DNA of 64,000 bases from Protopterus annectens (GCF_019279795.1 NC_056747.1:1003537932-1003601931); one strand, 5' to 3'. Counted from the stretch's first letter, positions 13,700-26,009 are shown. The notes: generated by a model from the sequence alone, not told the origin. Numbers and translations: made by a program.

Positions 13700-14470
13700 A
13701 AAGTAACAAAAAATTTGTAATGATCATTTTCATCTAAAATAATACAGACTTCATCAGCTGTATTGCACAGACAAGAACTTCAGTTTAAATAGTGTTTCAC
13801 GCTTGAACCGCATGATAAAAACCCACTACTAAAAAACAACCATTAAAAGAATATGTACTTCACAAAGTTAAGTGATGCGAAAAATATATATATGAACTAA
13901 ATTATTATACCCTCAAAACTTAACAAATCTAAGACTAGAAGAAAGGGGATAAATGTAACGATTGGCTAGGTTAACAGTTTTAATTTTAACACATTTCTAA
14001 TACTAATACTTTCATTGAAACCCAAAAACATATCAGCCTGAATTCTCAACTGCCACTGAAATTCATTCTTTTCCAGAAATCTACTGAAATCACTTCTACT
14101 CTTATCCATTATAACCTGGTCCAATACATGGAACATGATTTTTTTGAAATTATTAAAAACCATGCTGTGCTTCTATAAAGGTTATTTTTGTTTTTATTCT
14201 TGATCGCTAGATGATGCGTATATATTCAAGATGCAAATTTACTTGTAGTTTTTCCTGTGTAGAAACACTGACAGCATGTGACAATATATAAAACCCCACA
14301 AGAGCAGAAAGATGTCTGACAGCTCATAATAAACCCATTTGAGCAGTTGCTGACAAACCGACAGGCAGAACAACCATTACAGGAAATAGTCCTTTTTCCT
14401 TTAGAAGATGAAAGCTCCACTAGATATACAAGACCTGGTCTGAAGACTAGACTTTAATTTTAAACCAGCT
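13700..14470 (-). pseudogene. Penelope-like element, C-terminal GIY-YIG part and 3' UTR
   Basis: Penelope-like elements encode an RT fused to a GIY-YIG endonuclease. The minus-strand frame at 14,420-14,226 shows CNGCSACRF, then CSCGVLYIVTCCQCFYTGKT, which matches the zinc-binding cysteines and the (V)IYLIxCxCxxxYVGKT core of PLE GIY-YIG domains. The downstream frame (14,163-13,966) holds HVLDQVIMDK, NEFQWQLRIQ and FLGFNES, matching the HxLExH, REXXWIxxL and GLNE blocks of the PLE C-terminus. The 3' UTR contains CTGATGAAGTCTG (about 13,760), like the usual PLE tail. The RT part is absent and the frame is broken between blocks. Confidence 0.7.
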
Positions 14471-14649
14471 TTATAAATAAAATTAGCCTGAAGAGCAATA
14501 ACCTTAGTCAAATCCACAGTGTGTATTTTCTGAGGCATGTGACAGTTCTCATGTTTTTAGAGATTTTTAGTACAAGTGCATTCACAGTCTTTACATCAGT
14601 GTAAATGCATCAGTGGTGTTGTTGTTCATTGACATATCTTCTCATTTTG

Positions 14650-14657
<8 letters not shown>

Positions 14658-14709
<52 letters not shown>
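14658..14709. repeat. (AT)n microsatellite
   Basis: Uninterrupted AT run. Confidence 0.95.
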
Positions 14710-14714
<5 letters not shown>

Positions 14715-14726
14715 CCATATACATAT

Positions 14727-14832
14727 ATAGGTTAATACTAGGCTAACTGCCCTCATGGGCCATTTTAAGCCTAGCCAATTACCCCATGTGAGAATCAACC
14801 CTGCACCCTGTGTCTGCAAGGTAAACACCTTA

Positions 14833-14836
<4 letters not shown>
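14727..14836 (-). mobile_element. Short SINE with a CR1-type 3' tail
   Basis: On the minus strand a tRNA-like piece (AGGTGTTTACCTTGCAGACA, then B-box-like GGGTTGATTCTCA) runs into GGCTAGGCTTAAAATGGCCC and GTTAGCCTAGTATTAACCTA. That second part is the same sequence that ends both CR1 LINEs in this window (33,461-33,520 and 60,363-60,426). The 5' end of the head is missing or lost in the AT tract. The pairing of a Pol III head with a LINE tail is the usual SINE design. Confidence 0.65.
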
Positions 14837-14884
<48 letters not shown>

Positions 14885-14887
14885 ATA

Positions 14888-14948
<61 letters not shown>
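14837..14948. repeat. (AT)n microsatellite
   Basis: AT run with two short interruptions (ATCTATATCT). Confidence 0.95.
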
Positions 14949-14953
<5 letters not shown>

Positions 14954-15207
14954 TAGTTTATTTTGAAATGCATCAGGATTTGAAATCATATTTTCAGTTC
15001 TTGTGAGGTGTATTCAATGTGTTGCATGACCACTCTCTGGTTACTGTCTGTGTATCTGTGTACGTATTTCTCTGCATGTAAAACTCAAAAATGTAAAATA
15101 CTACTAAAACAAAACACACACTGGAGCCAGAATAAATTTAGAGATTTCATCCCACTTATTACAGAACTTCTTCAGAATTATATATTTCTCTATATGGCTG
15201 TGTCTGC

Positions 15208-15489
15208 GGTGGTGCAGTGGTAGCGTTGTTGCCTTACAGCAAGAGGTTCTCCCGTTCGATTCTCGGCTTGGGTTGGGAGTGCCTTCTGTGTGGAGTCTGC
15301 ATGTCCTCCCCGTGGTCGAGTGGGCGTTCGAAAGACATGCGTTGAATGGGCATGCCTTTGTTGAAGGTTGGAAGTCGGGCTGGCAACTCAACACCATAAA
15401 AACCAACTGCCAATCATTAGCGGACCGGAGTTCCGCTGTGGCGACACCTAACCGGGAAAAGACAAAAGACAAACAATAACAACAACAAC
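15208..15489 (+). mobile_element. Complete tRNA-derived SINE, copy 2
   Basis: The body starts GGTGGTGCAGTGGTAGCG (A-box region) with B box GTTCGATTCTC. A central region follows (GTGTGGAGTCTGCATG, TCCTCCCCGTGG) and a conserved 3' part (GTTCCGCTGTGGCGAC, CCGGGAAAAG) ending in AAC repeats. It is flanked by a perfect 11-bp target-site duplication GCTGTGTCTGC (15,197-15,207 and 15,490-15,500), which fixes both ends. Three other copies in this window share its 3' end. Confidence 0.93.
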
Positions 15490-15732
15490 GCTGTGTCTGC
15501 ATATGTATTTTCTGAACTGTTCAATAATCCATATCAGAGTGCAGCTGCCATCAGAAATGCATTGCTTCCCTCACTTTGGACATGCCGTTGGTTAACTCAT
15601 ACTGTCTCTCAGAAAATGGATGCATTTAGTTTGTTTCTTATCAGGCAACCTGGTGTTAGAAGTCAATGTACCAGCCTTTGCAATGAAACAGACTTAGATC
15701 ACTAAATTACTCTCAAGATTATTCTGATATAT

Positions 15733-16060
15733 GCCCTGACACTGTGGCACAAAGGTATAAAGCCATGACTTTGACCCAGATGACTTATGTTCGACTAGTG
15801 GCATGTTCCCTGCAGGGACTGAGTAGGGGAGGATTGGATTTAGTGTCCACTGCTGGCTCACCATCCTGGGAGGATGGGAGATAGCCTTGATCACTGAAAT
15901 TACAGCACGAAGAGACTGGCAAGTTTCACATTGCAAGTAGTGTGCTGTTTGGTCAGAAAGTTGGTCGTGTGTGGAAACAAGTATGCACTTTCCCAGGGCA
16001 GCCATAGTGCAGCTCACAAGGCTACCACAGAAGGATGATGACTCATGTCATGACAATGAA
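15733..16060 (+). mobile_element. Possible second tRNA-derived SINE
   Basis: 15,738-15,800 has tRNA-like order: CACTGTGGCACAAAGGTATA as an A-box region, TGACTTTGACCCAGA as an anticodon-arm-like stretch, and TGTTCGACTAG as a B box. A non-tRNA body follows with no clear end. No second copy is visible here, so family status is uncertain. Confidence 0.4.
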
Positions 16061-16631
16061 ACAAAACAGCGGCCTTGAGCTCCTCACCAGAAAAAGGGAT
16101 AGGGAGAGCCCTGAAAAGGCTAAGGTGGGTCTAGCAGACTAGGTGAATGATAAGAGGAGCTGGTGGCAGTTGATGATCTACTGCAGGGAGTGAGAAAAAG
16201 AGATTTTTCTTATATGTGATTTATAAACCCTTTTATAATTTGCTTTATGAATGAAACTGTGGTACTGATCAGATTCATTTACCTCCTAATATTTTAAATA
16301 GATAGGTAAGACATACTGAGAGTGAACTACACTAACAATAATGCAGAACAGATTGTAAATACATCATATAACATCATATAACATCATATAATGGATTCTG
16401 TATTAAATTAACAAACTAAGACATGCATGCTGCAGATTGTTTTGTAATATATATTGCATGTCTGTTTCAAGTTTACAGTTCTCAGTTGGATTTGTGTACA
16501 AAACATTTTATCCTAGAAAGTATTGCTTGCATGAAGTATCATTTCTAGCAGCCATATTCATTTGTATGCTTTGCCTTACCAGTTAATTCTAAAATATAAT
16601 TAATCTTTTCTGTTTTCTATTATATTCACAG

Positions 16632-16714
16632 GTATGCCAGAAGACAGTAGAGAATGCACAGCTGGCTTACAGCATTGAAAGTGCTCAAATAGAAGCCTAC
16701 AATTACCAGAACAG
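16632..16714 (+). CDS. Candidate internal exon of a host gene (83 nt)
   Basis: A pyrimidine-rich tract and TATTCACAG acceptor precede an 83-nt segment that ends CAGAACAG followed by GTTTGT, a possible splice donor. Only one of three forward frames is open through it, reading VCQKTVENAQLAYSIESAQI and then EAYNYQN. The composition is less AT-rich than the surrounding sequence, and no copy of it exists elsewhere in the window. I do not recognise the protein. If real, this exon is bordered by giant introns filled with transposons, and all plus-strand sequence here would be intronic. A chance open stretch of 27 codons is possible. Confidence 0.45.
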
Positions 16715-16733
16715 GTTTGTTTTATTATATCAG

Positions 16734-16735
<2 letters not shown>

Positions 16736-16799
<64 letters not shown>

Positions 16800-16830
16800 A
16801 TGTGTGCATGTGCTTGTGTGCGTGTGTGTA
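16736..16830. repeat. (GT)n microsatellite
   Basis: About 31 GT units, then imperfect GT/GCAT. Confidence 0.95.
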
Positions 16831-16839
16831 TAAGTGTAC

Positions 16840-18350
16840 AATGTTTCATGCGTTCTTAGATTCGTAGCTTACTTGTTCATTTTTACAAATAGCTAACTTG
16901 GCTCAGCATCACTCTGCAGGTATATTGATTCACAGGTAAGAATGAGATGTATGGGAACTGTTGCCTGGAACAGGTACAAGTTACTGCTGCAGGCTTCAGT
17001 CTTTAGTATGGAGCTGTATAGAGCACACTGCTACATTTCAGCCAGGACTCCTATCATATGTTGCATTGTGTCCTACAGCAGGATATCAGACAAATATATA
17101 CCAAGGCTCATGGGAAAATTACAAATCTAATTTGCATTAGCTGCCTTCTAAGTGCTGTTCTTCATCCTGATAACTGCTTTCTCACAGTAATTTCTTTGCC
17201 ATATACTTGTATCAGTCCCATACAGAACATTTGATAAAACTGTCAGTCAGCTTAACACAGCTGTTTTCTGTGAGTTGTTTTCTTTGTGTCCTTATATCAA
17301 GTTAAACTGCCTCAGTAGGATAACATAAAATGTAATTTATTTATTTATTTATACAGGATTAAGTAATTATATTTCTAAGTTTCTATAAGTTTTTGTACCA
17401 CAGTTTGGAAAGTTATTACTAATATATGTAAAAGATCTGACATTTCTGTCATTCAGTTTTTAACACTTCTGTATGCAACAAGTCTCTCACTTGTATTAAT
17501 TCATGTACGCATACTTAACAGTTTTCTAGTTTGCCCAAACCTGTGGCCAGTCATAACTGAGAATGGTCTCCAGACCAGCCCACTTACCAGGTAATTAAGT
17601 AAATACATGAACTTAGTACTGATCTCAGAAGCCTGAATGTCTACACTGGAATTCCAGTGAGGCCCAGCAGACACAGAGAAGAGTATAGAATGGCTTCTTG
17701 ATTTTAGTAAATCTATAGATTGCAAACTAAGAGTTAATTAAGCATAACGCTTGTCATTCCCTCCTCAAACTTTCACCTGTGGAACTATTAATATACACCC
17801 TACTAAATGACACAAGGAGCACCACCCCACAGTACTTGCACACTGTATGTTGCTAGGTCACGTGATATACATCATAATTCCAGAAATACATCTGGAAATC
17901 TGTTGAAACCTCCTGCATGACCCTGTCATGACATGCTGCTCAGTAGTGGCTGGTGAGCTTATAGGCGTCATGAACCAAAATGTGGAAAAGGACAAAAATT
18001 AAAGGAATGTTCTGATAAGGGTAGCCACTGACTATAATGCAGCTCTTGAAATATATGCATGCATTTTGGTAATTTAAAAGTCAGAAGTAGTTGCAGGATT
18101 TCCTCTATAATTTTCAAAAATCAGTTCTTGAAGCTCACTGATGGTTTCATGGGACTCCTGTATAGAAATATGCAATCACATTTGTTTAGCTAGTATGAAG
18201 CTCCCACTGGGCCATATTGCATTCATTTACAAAGCTGTTTGAATGAAACATGCTGTTTAACCTGTTATAATATCCACATACAGATAAAAGGATCCACAGT
18301 TTGATTCAAAAGGTCTGTTGTCATTTGATATATAATATACATATATTGAT

Positions 18351-18390
<40 letters not shown>

Positions 18391-19191
18391 TGCTCCCATT
18401 ACAACACTTTAAACAATATGCTTTATTAAGACTGTAATTATTTGAAGTGTAGCTCCAAATGAGTTTTGCAGGACCTAATTAAATGTCTCAATGTTTCATA
18501 TAAGATGAACATTGCAAAACCAACAACAAGCTTCAGAAATTGAGCTTAAAAGTTATGGAGGAAATCCCATAGTTACCGCTTACTTTTAAATCAATGTCAG
18601 ATGAGAGAAGTTATTATCACATGCAGGTGCTTATCCTGTCTTCAAAGTCTTTACTGAAAGTTACTTTAAAAGTAGATTAAAATTTCAAATACAAAAGTCA
18701 TGACAGTGTTTTTCCTGTCTTCAAAACGCAATAACATTATTCAAAAGTTTGTGAAATACTCTCTTTAATGATCGCATACTGTTTACTTTAATTAATTCTC
18801 TCTTTAATGATTGCATACTGTTTATTTAATTAATTAATGATTGCATACTGTTTATTTAATTAATTTGATACCCGTTAATTAATTTGATACCGCGCATTAA
18901 TCTTTTTATTCTCTATGGCTATGCATTTAGGCGGGCATAGTGCCATGACATTTTCTCTCAGAGATAATTTTCTTTCTCCTAGGTCTAATGCCTTTATTTT
19001 ATAAAGTCAGACCTGTTTTAGGTTACTTTCATTATTAAATAATTGACCTAAGTGAATGCACAAATTCATCAGTAGCTATATGGTGTCTAATATTTGAAAA
19101 GCTTATGTTGTGAATAATAAGAAAATATTTCTCTTTCTGACTCTGTTTTATACATTTTAAAGTCCAATGATGTGATTTTAATGCTCAGAAT

Positions 19192-19243
<52 letters not shown>

Positions 19244-20120
19244 ATAATAGGAAATATTGACATTTTCATGTCATTTGCTGCAGCGACGTAGAAAGTGGGG
19301 CCAAAGTCAGTTATTCATTTCACTTTGCCATTCCTGAGGCAGAAGTGGCCTAGTGAAATACATATTACTGTCTAGATGGATGTATAGCTACACAGAAAGT
19401 GCAAAGTACATTCGTATGAGACATTTACCACAGCAATAGATCCATGGTGAAAAAATAACTTGAGTGATAAGACTTTACTTTTAGGCTTTTTTTAACCTGC
19501 AAATCTAGAGGTTCCAGCAAAATTCCTACAGGATGGTGTTTGCTGATCCCTGATATCCCTCTCTTGTGGCTGATAATTTTGGTTCTTCCTACTGGGAAGC
19601 ATCAGTACTCAATAAAGTTTTGTGGTAAACAAAAGCAGATTTATCATGCCATGAAAGTGTATCTGTGAGAGGTGCTCACCATTATGACTGCTCCTCAAAT
19701 AATAGTTTTATTGCTGTTATATGTCACTTGCATCTGATGTGAAATGTCTCCATGAGCAACCCATGAGTTCTGAGAACATTGTAACTCAAAATACAGCTTT
19801 AGTTTTTTTCTGCTGTTTTTGTCATGATAGAGACATCATATATAAACTGTTATGAAATTAAAATTCATGACTATATCCATTACAGCAAAAGCTAATAAAG
19901 ATAAAATACAGCTATTACTGTCTAAGGGATAGTCATAGTATCTGTTAAGACAAGATGTGTAATAAAATGCAAGTACAAGGCATAACATAGGGTGATAAAG
20001 AGGAAGAGACTAGTCACATGCCTAGCAACACTTATCCCATGAGACTCTGCTGTTATACTAAGTACATCACACTGTTGTACTGTCTTCATCATTGATTATT
20101 TATTTGGTATACCGCCAAAT
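16840..20120. other. No recognised gene; simple repeats only
   Basis: AT-rich sequence. It includes (AT)n at about 18,352-18,384 and 19,194-19,240. A short tandem block at 18,768-18,893 repeats TTTAATGATyGCATACTGTT with TTAATTAA. I found no coding motif. Confidence 0.5.
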
Positions 20121-20848
20121 AAAAGAGTACTCGGTACTTACGTATTATCGCAACCAGATTTTTGCGATCGTAAAGGTTGCTTCCCGATAGTGAAATGTGT
20201 CCGGTAATATTTTAAAAATGGGAGACAATGTGTTTTCTTTGACAAGGAAGGGTCTTTTATGCAGGGTTATGAATAAAAATTAGAAAAATAGTGAACTGTC
20301 TATGCATGCACTTCCCTGGCGGCAGCATGTCATTGCATCTTCCCGGTTACTGAAATCACTTCATGATTACACATAGTAAGAGCACTTTCCCAAAACATCT
20401 TATTGCCGGACAATGCTCTCTTCTTCCTGTACTTTGTGGCTGTTAGCAACCGTTTTTTTTTTTTTAATTTTGACCTGAAGATGTCTTTACAAATAGTACC
20501 CCCCCAAAAAAAAAAGTGACCAAAACCATCATTACAGGGTCTGCCTTTGCCTTCTCTGAAGGCTGTTTCCTTCCACACTGTCAAAAGAATCCGTTCTTCA
20601 GAACAACAGCAGGCATTCTAATTCAAGCGTGCGTGTGTAAGGCACTCTGAAAACACGAAGCGGGTTTCCTCAAATGTTTGTCTTCCCCTTCACACAGACC
20701 CTGTAATGGAAAGCCAGTCCACAACAAATAAAACAGACCCTAAATACCACCTTACAGTGGTTTGTGGCCTCGTTTGTACAGAAGTATTCTAAATTTGCAA
20801 CCGCGAAAATCTGGTTGCGATAATACGTAAGTACCGAGTAACTCTTTT
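20121..20848. mobile_element. Non-autonomous DNA transposon (MITE) with ~50-bp terminal inverted repeats
   Basis: The left end (AAAAGAGTACTCGGTACTTA, then CGTATTATCGCAACCAGATT) and the reverse complement of the right end (AAAAGAGTTACTCGGTACTT, continuing likewise) match for about 50 bp with one indel and one mismatch. The ~630-bp interior has no coding potential. I could not define a target-site duplication, so the exact termini and superfamily are open. Confidence 0.8.
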
Positions 20849-20917
20849 CAGTTATAACCCTAGCTGTATAGCAAACAGTAAATGAAAAATTGCTGAAAAA
20901 TAAATAACAGAACATTT

Positions 20918-20943
20918 TACATTCATTCATTCATTCATTCATT
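20918..20943. repeat. (CATT)n microsatellite
   Basis: Six tandem CATT units. Confidence 0.9.
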
Positions 20944-20949
20944 ATGTTC

Positions 20950-21974
20950 TTATTATCTACTTCATCCAGGCCAGAGTAACAGGAAAGCCTGAGACTGTCC
21001 ACAACTCAGTGGGTAGAAAGCAGAGAAGCTAACCTTGAACAACATGCCAACCTATCACAAGATACATGTGCACTCACTCACATATGCTATGTACACCAAT
21101 TGTTAGTTTTGAGTATTGCCCATTTACTAACAGCACATTACTGGAATAGGATCTATGCCTTTACACTAAGGAAAATTTTATTAACTCTAAACTGATTCAC
21201 ACAAACATTTAAAGTACCACACTCTTAGAGTAAAACAAACAAAACAATTTTATATGGGGAAGAGACCCATCCTTCAACCTGTTCTCCATCTCTTTGTATA
21301 CTAATTCCAAACCAGTGAACCTCAGATTTAAGGGGAAAGATCCACATGCATTTCTTCACTTTCCTCACATTTAACCGTAGTAATATGTTTGAGTCATGAG
21401 ACAATCATTTTACAATAATGATCTGGGAACCGGTGATAAATTCAAAATTGAAAATTCATGCTCCCTTTGGGATGTGGGAGGAAACAATAGTCCTGGCTGA
21501 AAAGCCACAAAGAATCAGGTAGCAGTCACTTAAAGATACAAAGATATCCACTGTGTTTGGCAATTCATGAGATAAATGACTACTATAAACACATCATACA
21601 CAGGAACTATATAATATGCTTTAAAGTTTTATTGTGTTTTTGTGGTAAAAACAGGAATCCAGCATATATTTTTTTTGTATCCACTAATGTCAAGATACAT
21701 GCATCCTTTGGTACTCCATGCTTCCTAAAAACAGTTCAGCTGTCTCTCCATGCTGCACTCCTGGGGGTTCTACTATACAGCATTTTAATCTACTAATTAT
21801 TTCAGCACAGTGAGAGTTATGAAGTGTGTCATGTGGAAGTTTGATAGTGAAAACTATCTCAATACATTTTAAATCACTCCACATTACTACACTGTATTAT
21901 AATGGGGTGTTATGGTTTCAAAACATATTTTGCATGATTTATTTTATTATGTTGGATTTTTATGTCATTCCTTC
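20950..21974. other. No recognised feature
   Basis: AT-rich, no motif seen. Confidence 0.5.
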
Positions 21975-22135
21975 TTTGCCTGGGTACACCCACCAGGCAA
22001 AAGTCTCTTTTCAGTTAACTAACTTGCGTAGTCACACAGTAGGCAAAGGGAGGCTGAAGGAAGTGAACCCTTCACTTGCAGGATAAACCTTGTTATTGGT
22101 TCATAGTCTTGATCTTCTGCATTAAACTGCCAATA
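21975..22135 (-). mobile_element. CORE/MIR-like SINE, second copy
   Basis: The minus strand shows AGGGTTCACTTCC (B-box-like), then CTACTGTGTGACTACGCAAG and a GCCTGGTGGGTGTACCCAGG tail. This is in the same order as the copy at 597-778. It is diverged. Confidence 0.5.
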
Positions 22136-22471
22136 GACTGCAGTAAACAACAGCACCACCTGGTGAGATATGTTTAATTAACAAAGGTTTATATTTTCCC
22201 TCATTTGTCTCTGTAGCTGATTTTTTACTAAGTCTTGCAACAAGTGTATATTCTGTCACCTTAGGAACTAGAAAATGTACACCACTTCTACGAGATATAG
22301 CACCAGCATCAACTGAATTAACAAACGCACACTGCTTGTTTTAAACCAACTGATATGTGTTACTTTGAGTTAATGAAACTAGCCTTTCTGGGGTGTGAAT
22401 TCAGTTATTACAGATAAAAAGAGTATTGTACACATTACTGGATGACACTGGCAAAAAAGTATGACCAAATC

Positions 22472-22816
22472 GGGTCTATGTCAATTAAATAAATGCTTGA
22501 AATGTCGAACGTCATATGGTCGAGACCACATGATCGACATTTCAATTGTTAGCAGATTGACTTTAAACAGTGCCGTATGGTGTAGAATTTGGAGAATTTC
22601 CCTTTTCTGCACTGAAGTGTGGTCTCAGAGTTGGTATATTTAAGTAGGGGGGTGTGTGGGGTTTAGGGGGGCTTGGTCACCTGCTCGCACTGTTTAGGTA
22701 TGTTTATCTTTTTTTTTTTTTTTATTATTAAATATTCGAGCTTCCAAATATCGACCATATAGTCTCGAGCATATGGTATTCAACATTTTGGAAGTTTGAA
22801 TATTTAACATAGACCC
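22472..22816. mobile_element. TATA-core palindromic MITE, 345 bp, with intact target duplication
   Basis: It begins GGGTCTATGTCAATTAAAT and ends with the inverse (ATTTAACATAGACCC). A perfect 8-bp duplication ACCAAATC flanks it (22,464-22,471 and 22,817-22,824). The arms carry further inverted pieces (ATATGGTCGAGAC against GTCTCGAGCATAT). The centre has GAGAATTTCCC, then the shared core GTGGTCTCAGAGTTGG and AGTTGGTATATTTAAGTAG followed by a G-rich run. It encodes no protein. The 8-bp duplication and GG-starting ends would fit Merlin-type elements, but this is inference. Confidence 0.85.
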
Positions 22817-22824
22817 ACCAAATC

Positions 22825-23192
22825 TGCCTACTTAATCATAAACATAATGTGAATAAAGGATGCGATGACTCACAGAACTGCAAAAGCAGGTGTGATAGAA
22901 AGGCAGCACTAAGAAATTGGTAGCTTACTAAATGATTTATTATTACTTTTATTTTTATGTATGTATACTTATTTTGTTTTTATGCATGCAAATATGTATA
23001 TATTTATTTATATGCTTTGCTAGCTAAAGTAATGCACTGATGTTAAAAGGACTTATTTTAGTTATTGCCTGTATAGAAGGCACAAAACAAAGAGATATAC
23101 TCCAAAGGATGAACAGCAAACTGGTACATTTAGCAAATGTAAATGATTAACACAGAACAGAAAACACAAAATGACAGATGATACGTAGATAA

Positions 23193-23259
<67 letters not shown>

Positions 23260-23473
23260 TGTGATCTAGTTATATAGAACAGACATGTAAGAGTTATTTC
23301 ACTTTTGAAATTAAAATTCGAAGCCATTTATTAGTTCAGGCTTGGCATCGTGACCCATAAACACCCTGGGTTTTCAGTAATATCGGAACCATGCACACCA
23401 CCACCACCCTGTGCCTTACTGCATAGTTATACAGCAAGTATTATAAATGGTATTAGAGGGTCATCTCTCTCTG

Positions 23474-23514
<41 letters not shown>

Positions 23515-23815
23515 GTAATACTCCTAATTAAGCATACTAACTACTAACCTTAACGTCATGTAACTTCTTTCTACCCTATTCTCTCTGCTTTCTCATCTCT
23601 GCTCCATACTTAATATCAGATATTGAATCTATAGCTGCATCTAAAGCTGGACCTTGCTTTATCTTACTGATATTTTATTATTGTTACAACTTGCGGATTT
23701 TTGCATCATTTAAATTTACTTATTTGTTGTCTTTTGTTTCATTTTATTCCTAAATTTTAGTGTAGCAAGTTGTATCATTTTATTGCCAATGTTAGTATTG
23801 TAGTGATTCTTGTAA
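22825..23815. other. No gene; (TAGA)n and (CA)n microsatellites
   Basis: (TAGA)n occupies 23,191-23,258 and (CA)n 23,481-23,512. The remainder is AT-rich with no motif. Confidence 0.6.
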
Positions 23816-23960
23816 ATATTGTAACTACCTTGTTGTGGCCACCTCTGTACTGTAATTACCTTGTTGTATTTGTGCATTGGCTCTTTTCTCAGAAACCTTT
23901 TTTCAGTGGATGCCTGAGGAGAAAAGCTCCATTAACAAGAAATTAACTGACACAGTATAA
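23816..23960 (-). repeat. Possible L2-like LINE 3'-tail fragment
   Basis: Reverse complement TTGTTAATGGAGCTTTTCTC followed by CATCCACTGAAAA resembles the tail of the L2-like element at 3,920-3,960. It is short and diverged. Confidence 0.4.
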
Positions 23961-25225
23961 ACACAATTCTGTGACAAAACTGTATTCCAATAGCTACAGA
24001 ATAATGCATTAAATCATAAAATTGACACCCCATAAAGAAATATTACTCTTACTGATATAAAGTCTGACCTTTGTAGATAGGTATATAAAGCTATTTAATT
24101 GTGCTCATTTTTGTAAGCTCTAACCTGTATCTAGTATAGTACCTAAAGCATATTTATTCTGATTTTCGCCCTTGGTTCAGGATGTGCCTGAAAACTTCAT
24201 TGGACCAGTTTACTTATCCAGTTAATATATTAATATCTAAGAATGCTGTGCATTCATAGCATTGTTTCCCCCTTCGGTAAACCTGTATGTTTTTAGACTA
24301 CTTTACATTCACAGGTTTAAACTTGGAACTTGAAAGAGAAGTGTTAACATTTGTCAATCACCTTTCAGATGTCACTGTACTGTTTACAAATCAGCATTTC
24401 TCTTCAGTGATGGAAAGACAATTGTCACCTTACATGCTATGATACAACAATAAAATGATACAATAAGTATAGCAGCATACCTTGAGTTTATATGCAATTC
24501 AAGATGTAGATGCCACTGAGATGAGCTGAATGACAGATTTCTGACACAATAATCAGATGATCACAGCAATGGAATGTGTAATCCTTAAATGCTTTTATGA
24601 ACAACAATCCTTATCCACAACAGTACAGAGCTGATACACATGTTATGAATGCTGTAGGCAGTGACTAAGATTAAATATTGTAGTCTAAACATTCAATATA
24701 TTTAAGAGATTAGTGGACAAATAATTAAGATTTACATGTGCTTTAGAAAACCTCAAGATTACACAAGTATTTATGCAGAGGAATTGAAGGTTATTAGCCT
24801 AATTTGTTTAAAGTACACTATCTATATCCAGTGACACCAATAATTTCAGAACAGATTTGATAATGGAAGCCCTACAGCTAAACTAAGTTAACATCAGAAT
24901 CTTGCAAACTCAGAATTAAAAACGTAGTAAAATCAGGAAACTTATAAAGTCACATCTGTTGCCACCACAAAGAAGAACCTGAATCCTTTAATGTTTAATG
25001 CACATCCCAAAGAATGTCCTGTCAGTAAAGAGAATCTTTACAACTACCACTTTTTCATTAAAATGTTCTGTTCCGTGCACACTGCTATTTATCAAAACTA
25101 CACTATACAAAACTATTATTCAACCATATGTGACTCATACAAATAATCATTCACTCATTTGTTGTGCATTTTGTCAATTTATACCCACAATATCATTCCT
25201 AGTTAGAACCACATATCTATAACTA
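23961..25225. other. No recognised feature
   Basis: AT-rich. A 74-codon open frame at 24,998-25,222 has no recognisable motif. Confidence 0.5.
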
Positions 25226-25346
25226 TCTATATATCTATCTATGTGTCTATATATTCCTTTTCAGGTAGAAACATATATCTATATTTATCTATGTCTATCT
25301 ACTGTATCTATCTTTCTATATATACATAATATACACAGATCAATGC

Positions 25347-25406
<60 letters not shown>

Positions 25407-25407
25407 G
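25226..25407. repeat. (TCTA)n / (TAGA)n repeat block
   Basis: Imperfect TCTA on the left and 14 perfect TAGA units at 25,350-25,405. Confidence 0.9.
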
Positions 25408-25499
25408 TGGGTGACATTTAGATGATTGAATCATGTGATCATTGCACAGAAAAAAGCTGGCACAGCTGACAGCAAGTAAGCTGATCTCATACTGACAGC

Positions 25500-25640
25500 T
25501 ATTTTCTGTGCAGGTTCATGAAAAGTGGGATAAGGAAATTTCCCCTTTCCCCACTGGAGAGTGATCTTGAAGTTGGTATATATAATTAGCAGGGGTGCCC
25601 CCCCTCCTGCAAATAAATACAGTTTTTTTTTCTGATCTTC
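25500..25640 (+). mobile_element. Partial TATA-core MITE
   Basis: It contains AAGGAAATTTCCCC, CTGGAGAGTGATCTTGAAG and AGTTGGTATATATAATTAGC, then a G/C run and a T9 tract. No terminal repeats were found. Confidence 0.65.
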
Positions 25641-25769
25641 TGAAGTTCATTGACATGCGTATATCACTAATTATCTTATCCTCATACATATATATATATA
25701 TACATATATAGATATATATCCATATAAGCTTGCTTTGCCCTCCCATACATCACCTTACTAATGCTAAAC

Positions 25770-25860
25770 CCAACCCTAACGCTGCCCCTAACCCTTCATC
25801 TTACCTTAAAAAATCCTTTCCATAACACTACCACTACATAAGACAGGGTCAGATGTGCTT

Positions 25861-25950
<90 letters not shown>

Positions 25951-25990
25951 CTAACTCTATCCCCTGACTTAACTCTAACCCTAACCCACA
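25770..25990. repeat. (CA)n microsatellite with telomere-like CCCTAA flanks
   Basis: (CA)n fills 25,862-25,949. Flanking pieces read AACCCAACCCTAACG, CCCCTAACCC and TAACCCTAACCC. The hexamers are few and imperfect, so this is not a telomere. Confidence 0.85.
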
Positions 25991-26009
25991 AACACTTGCA
26001 CACATTATG

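Noticed and set aside
25770..25990. Telomeric repeat
   Set aside because: Only a few imperfect CCCTAA units flank a CA tract; too short to be telomeric.
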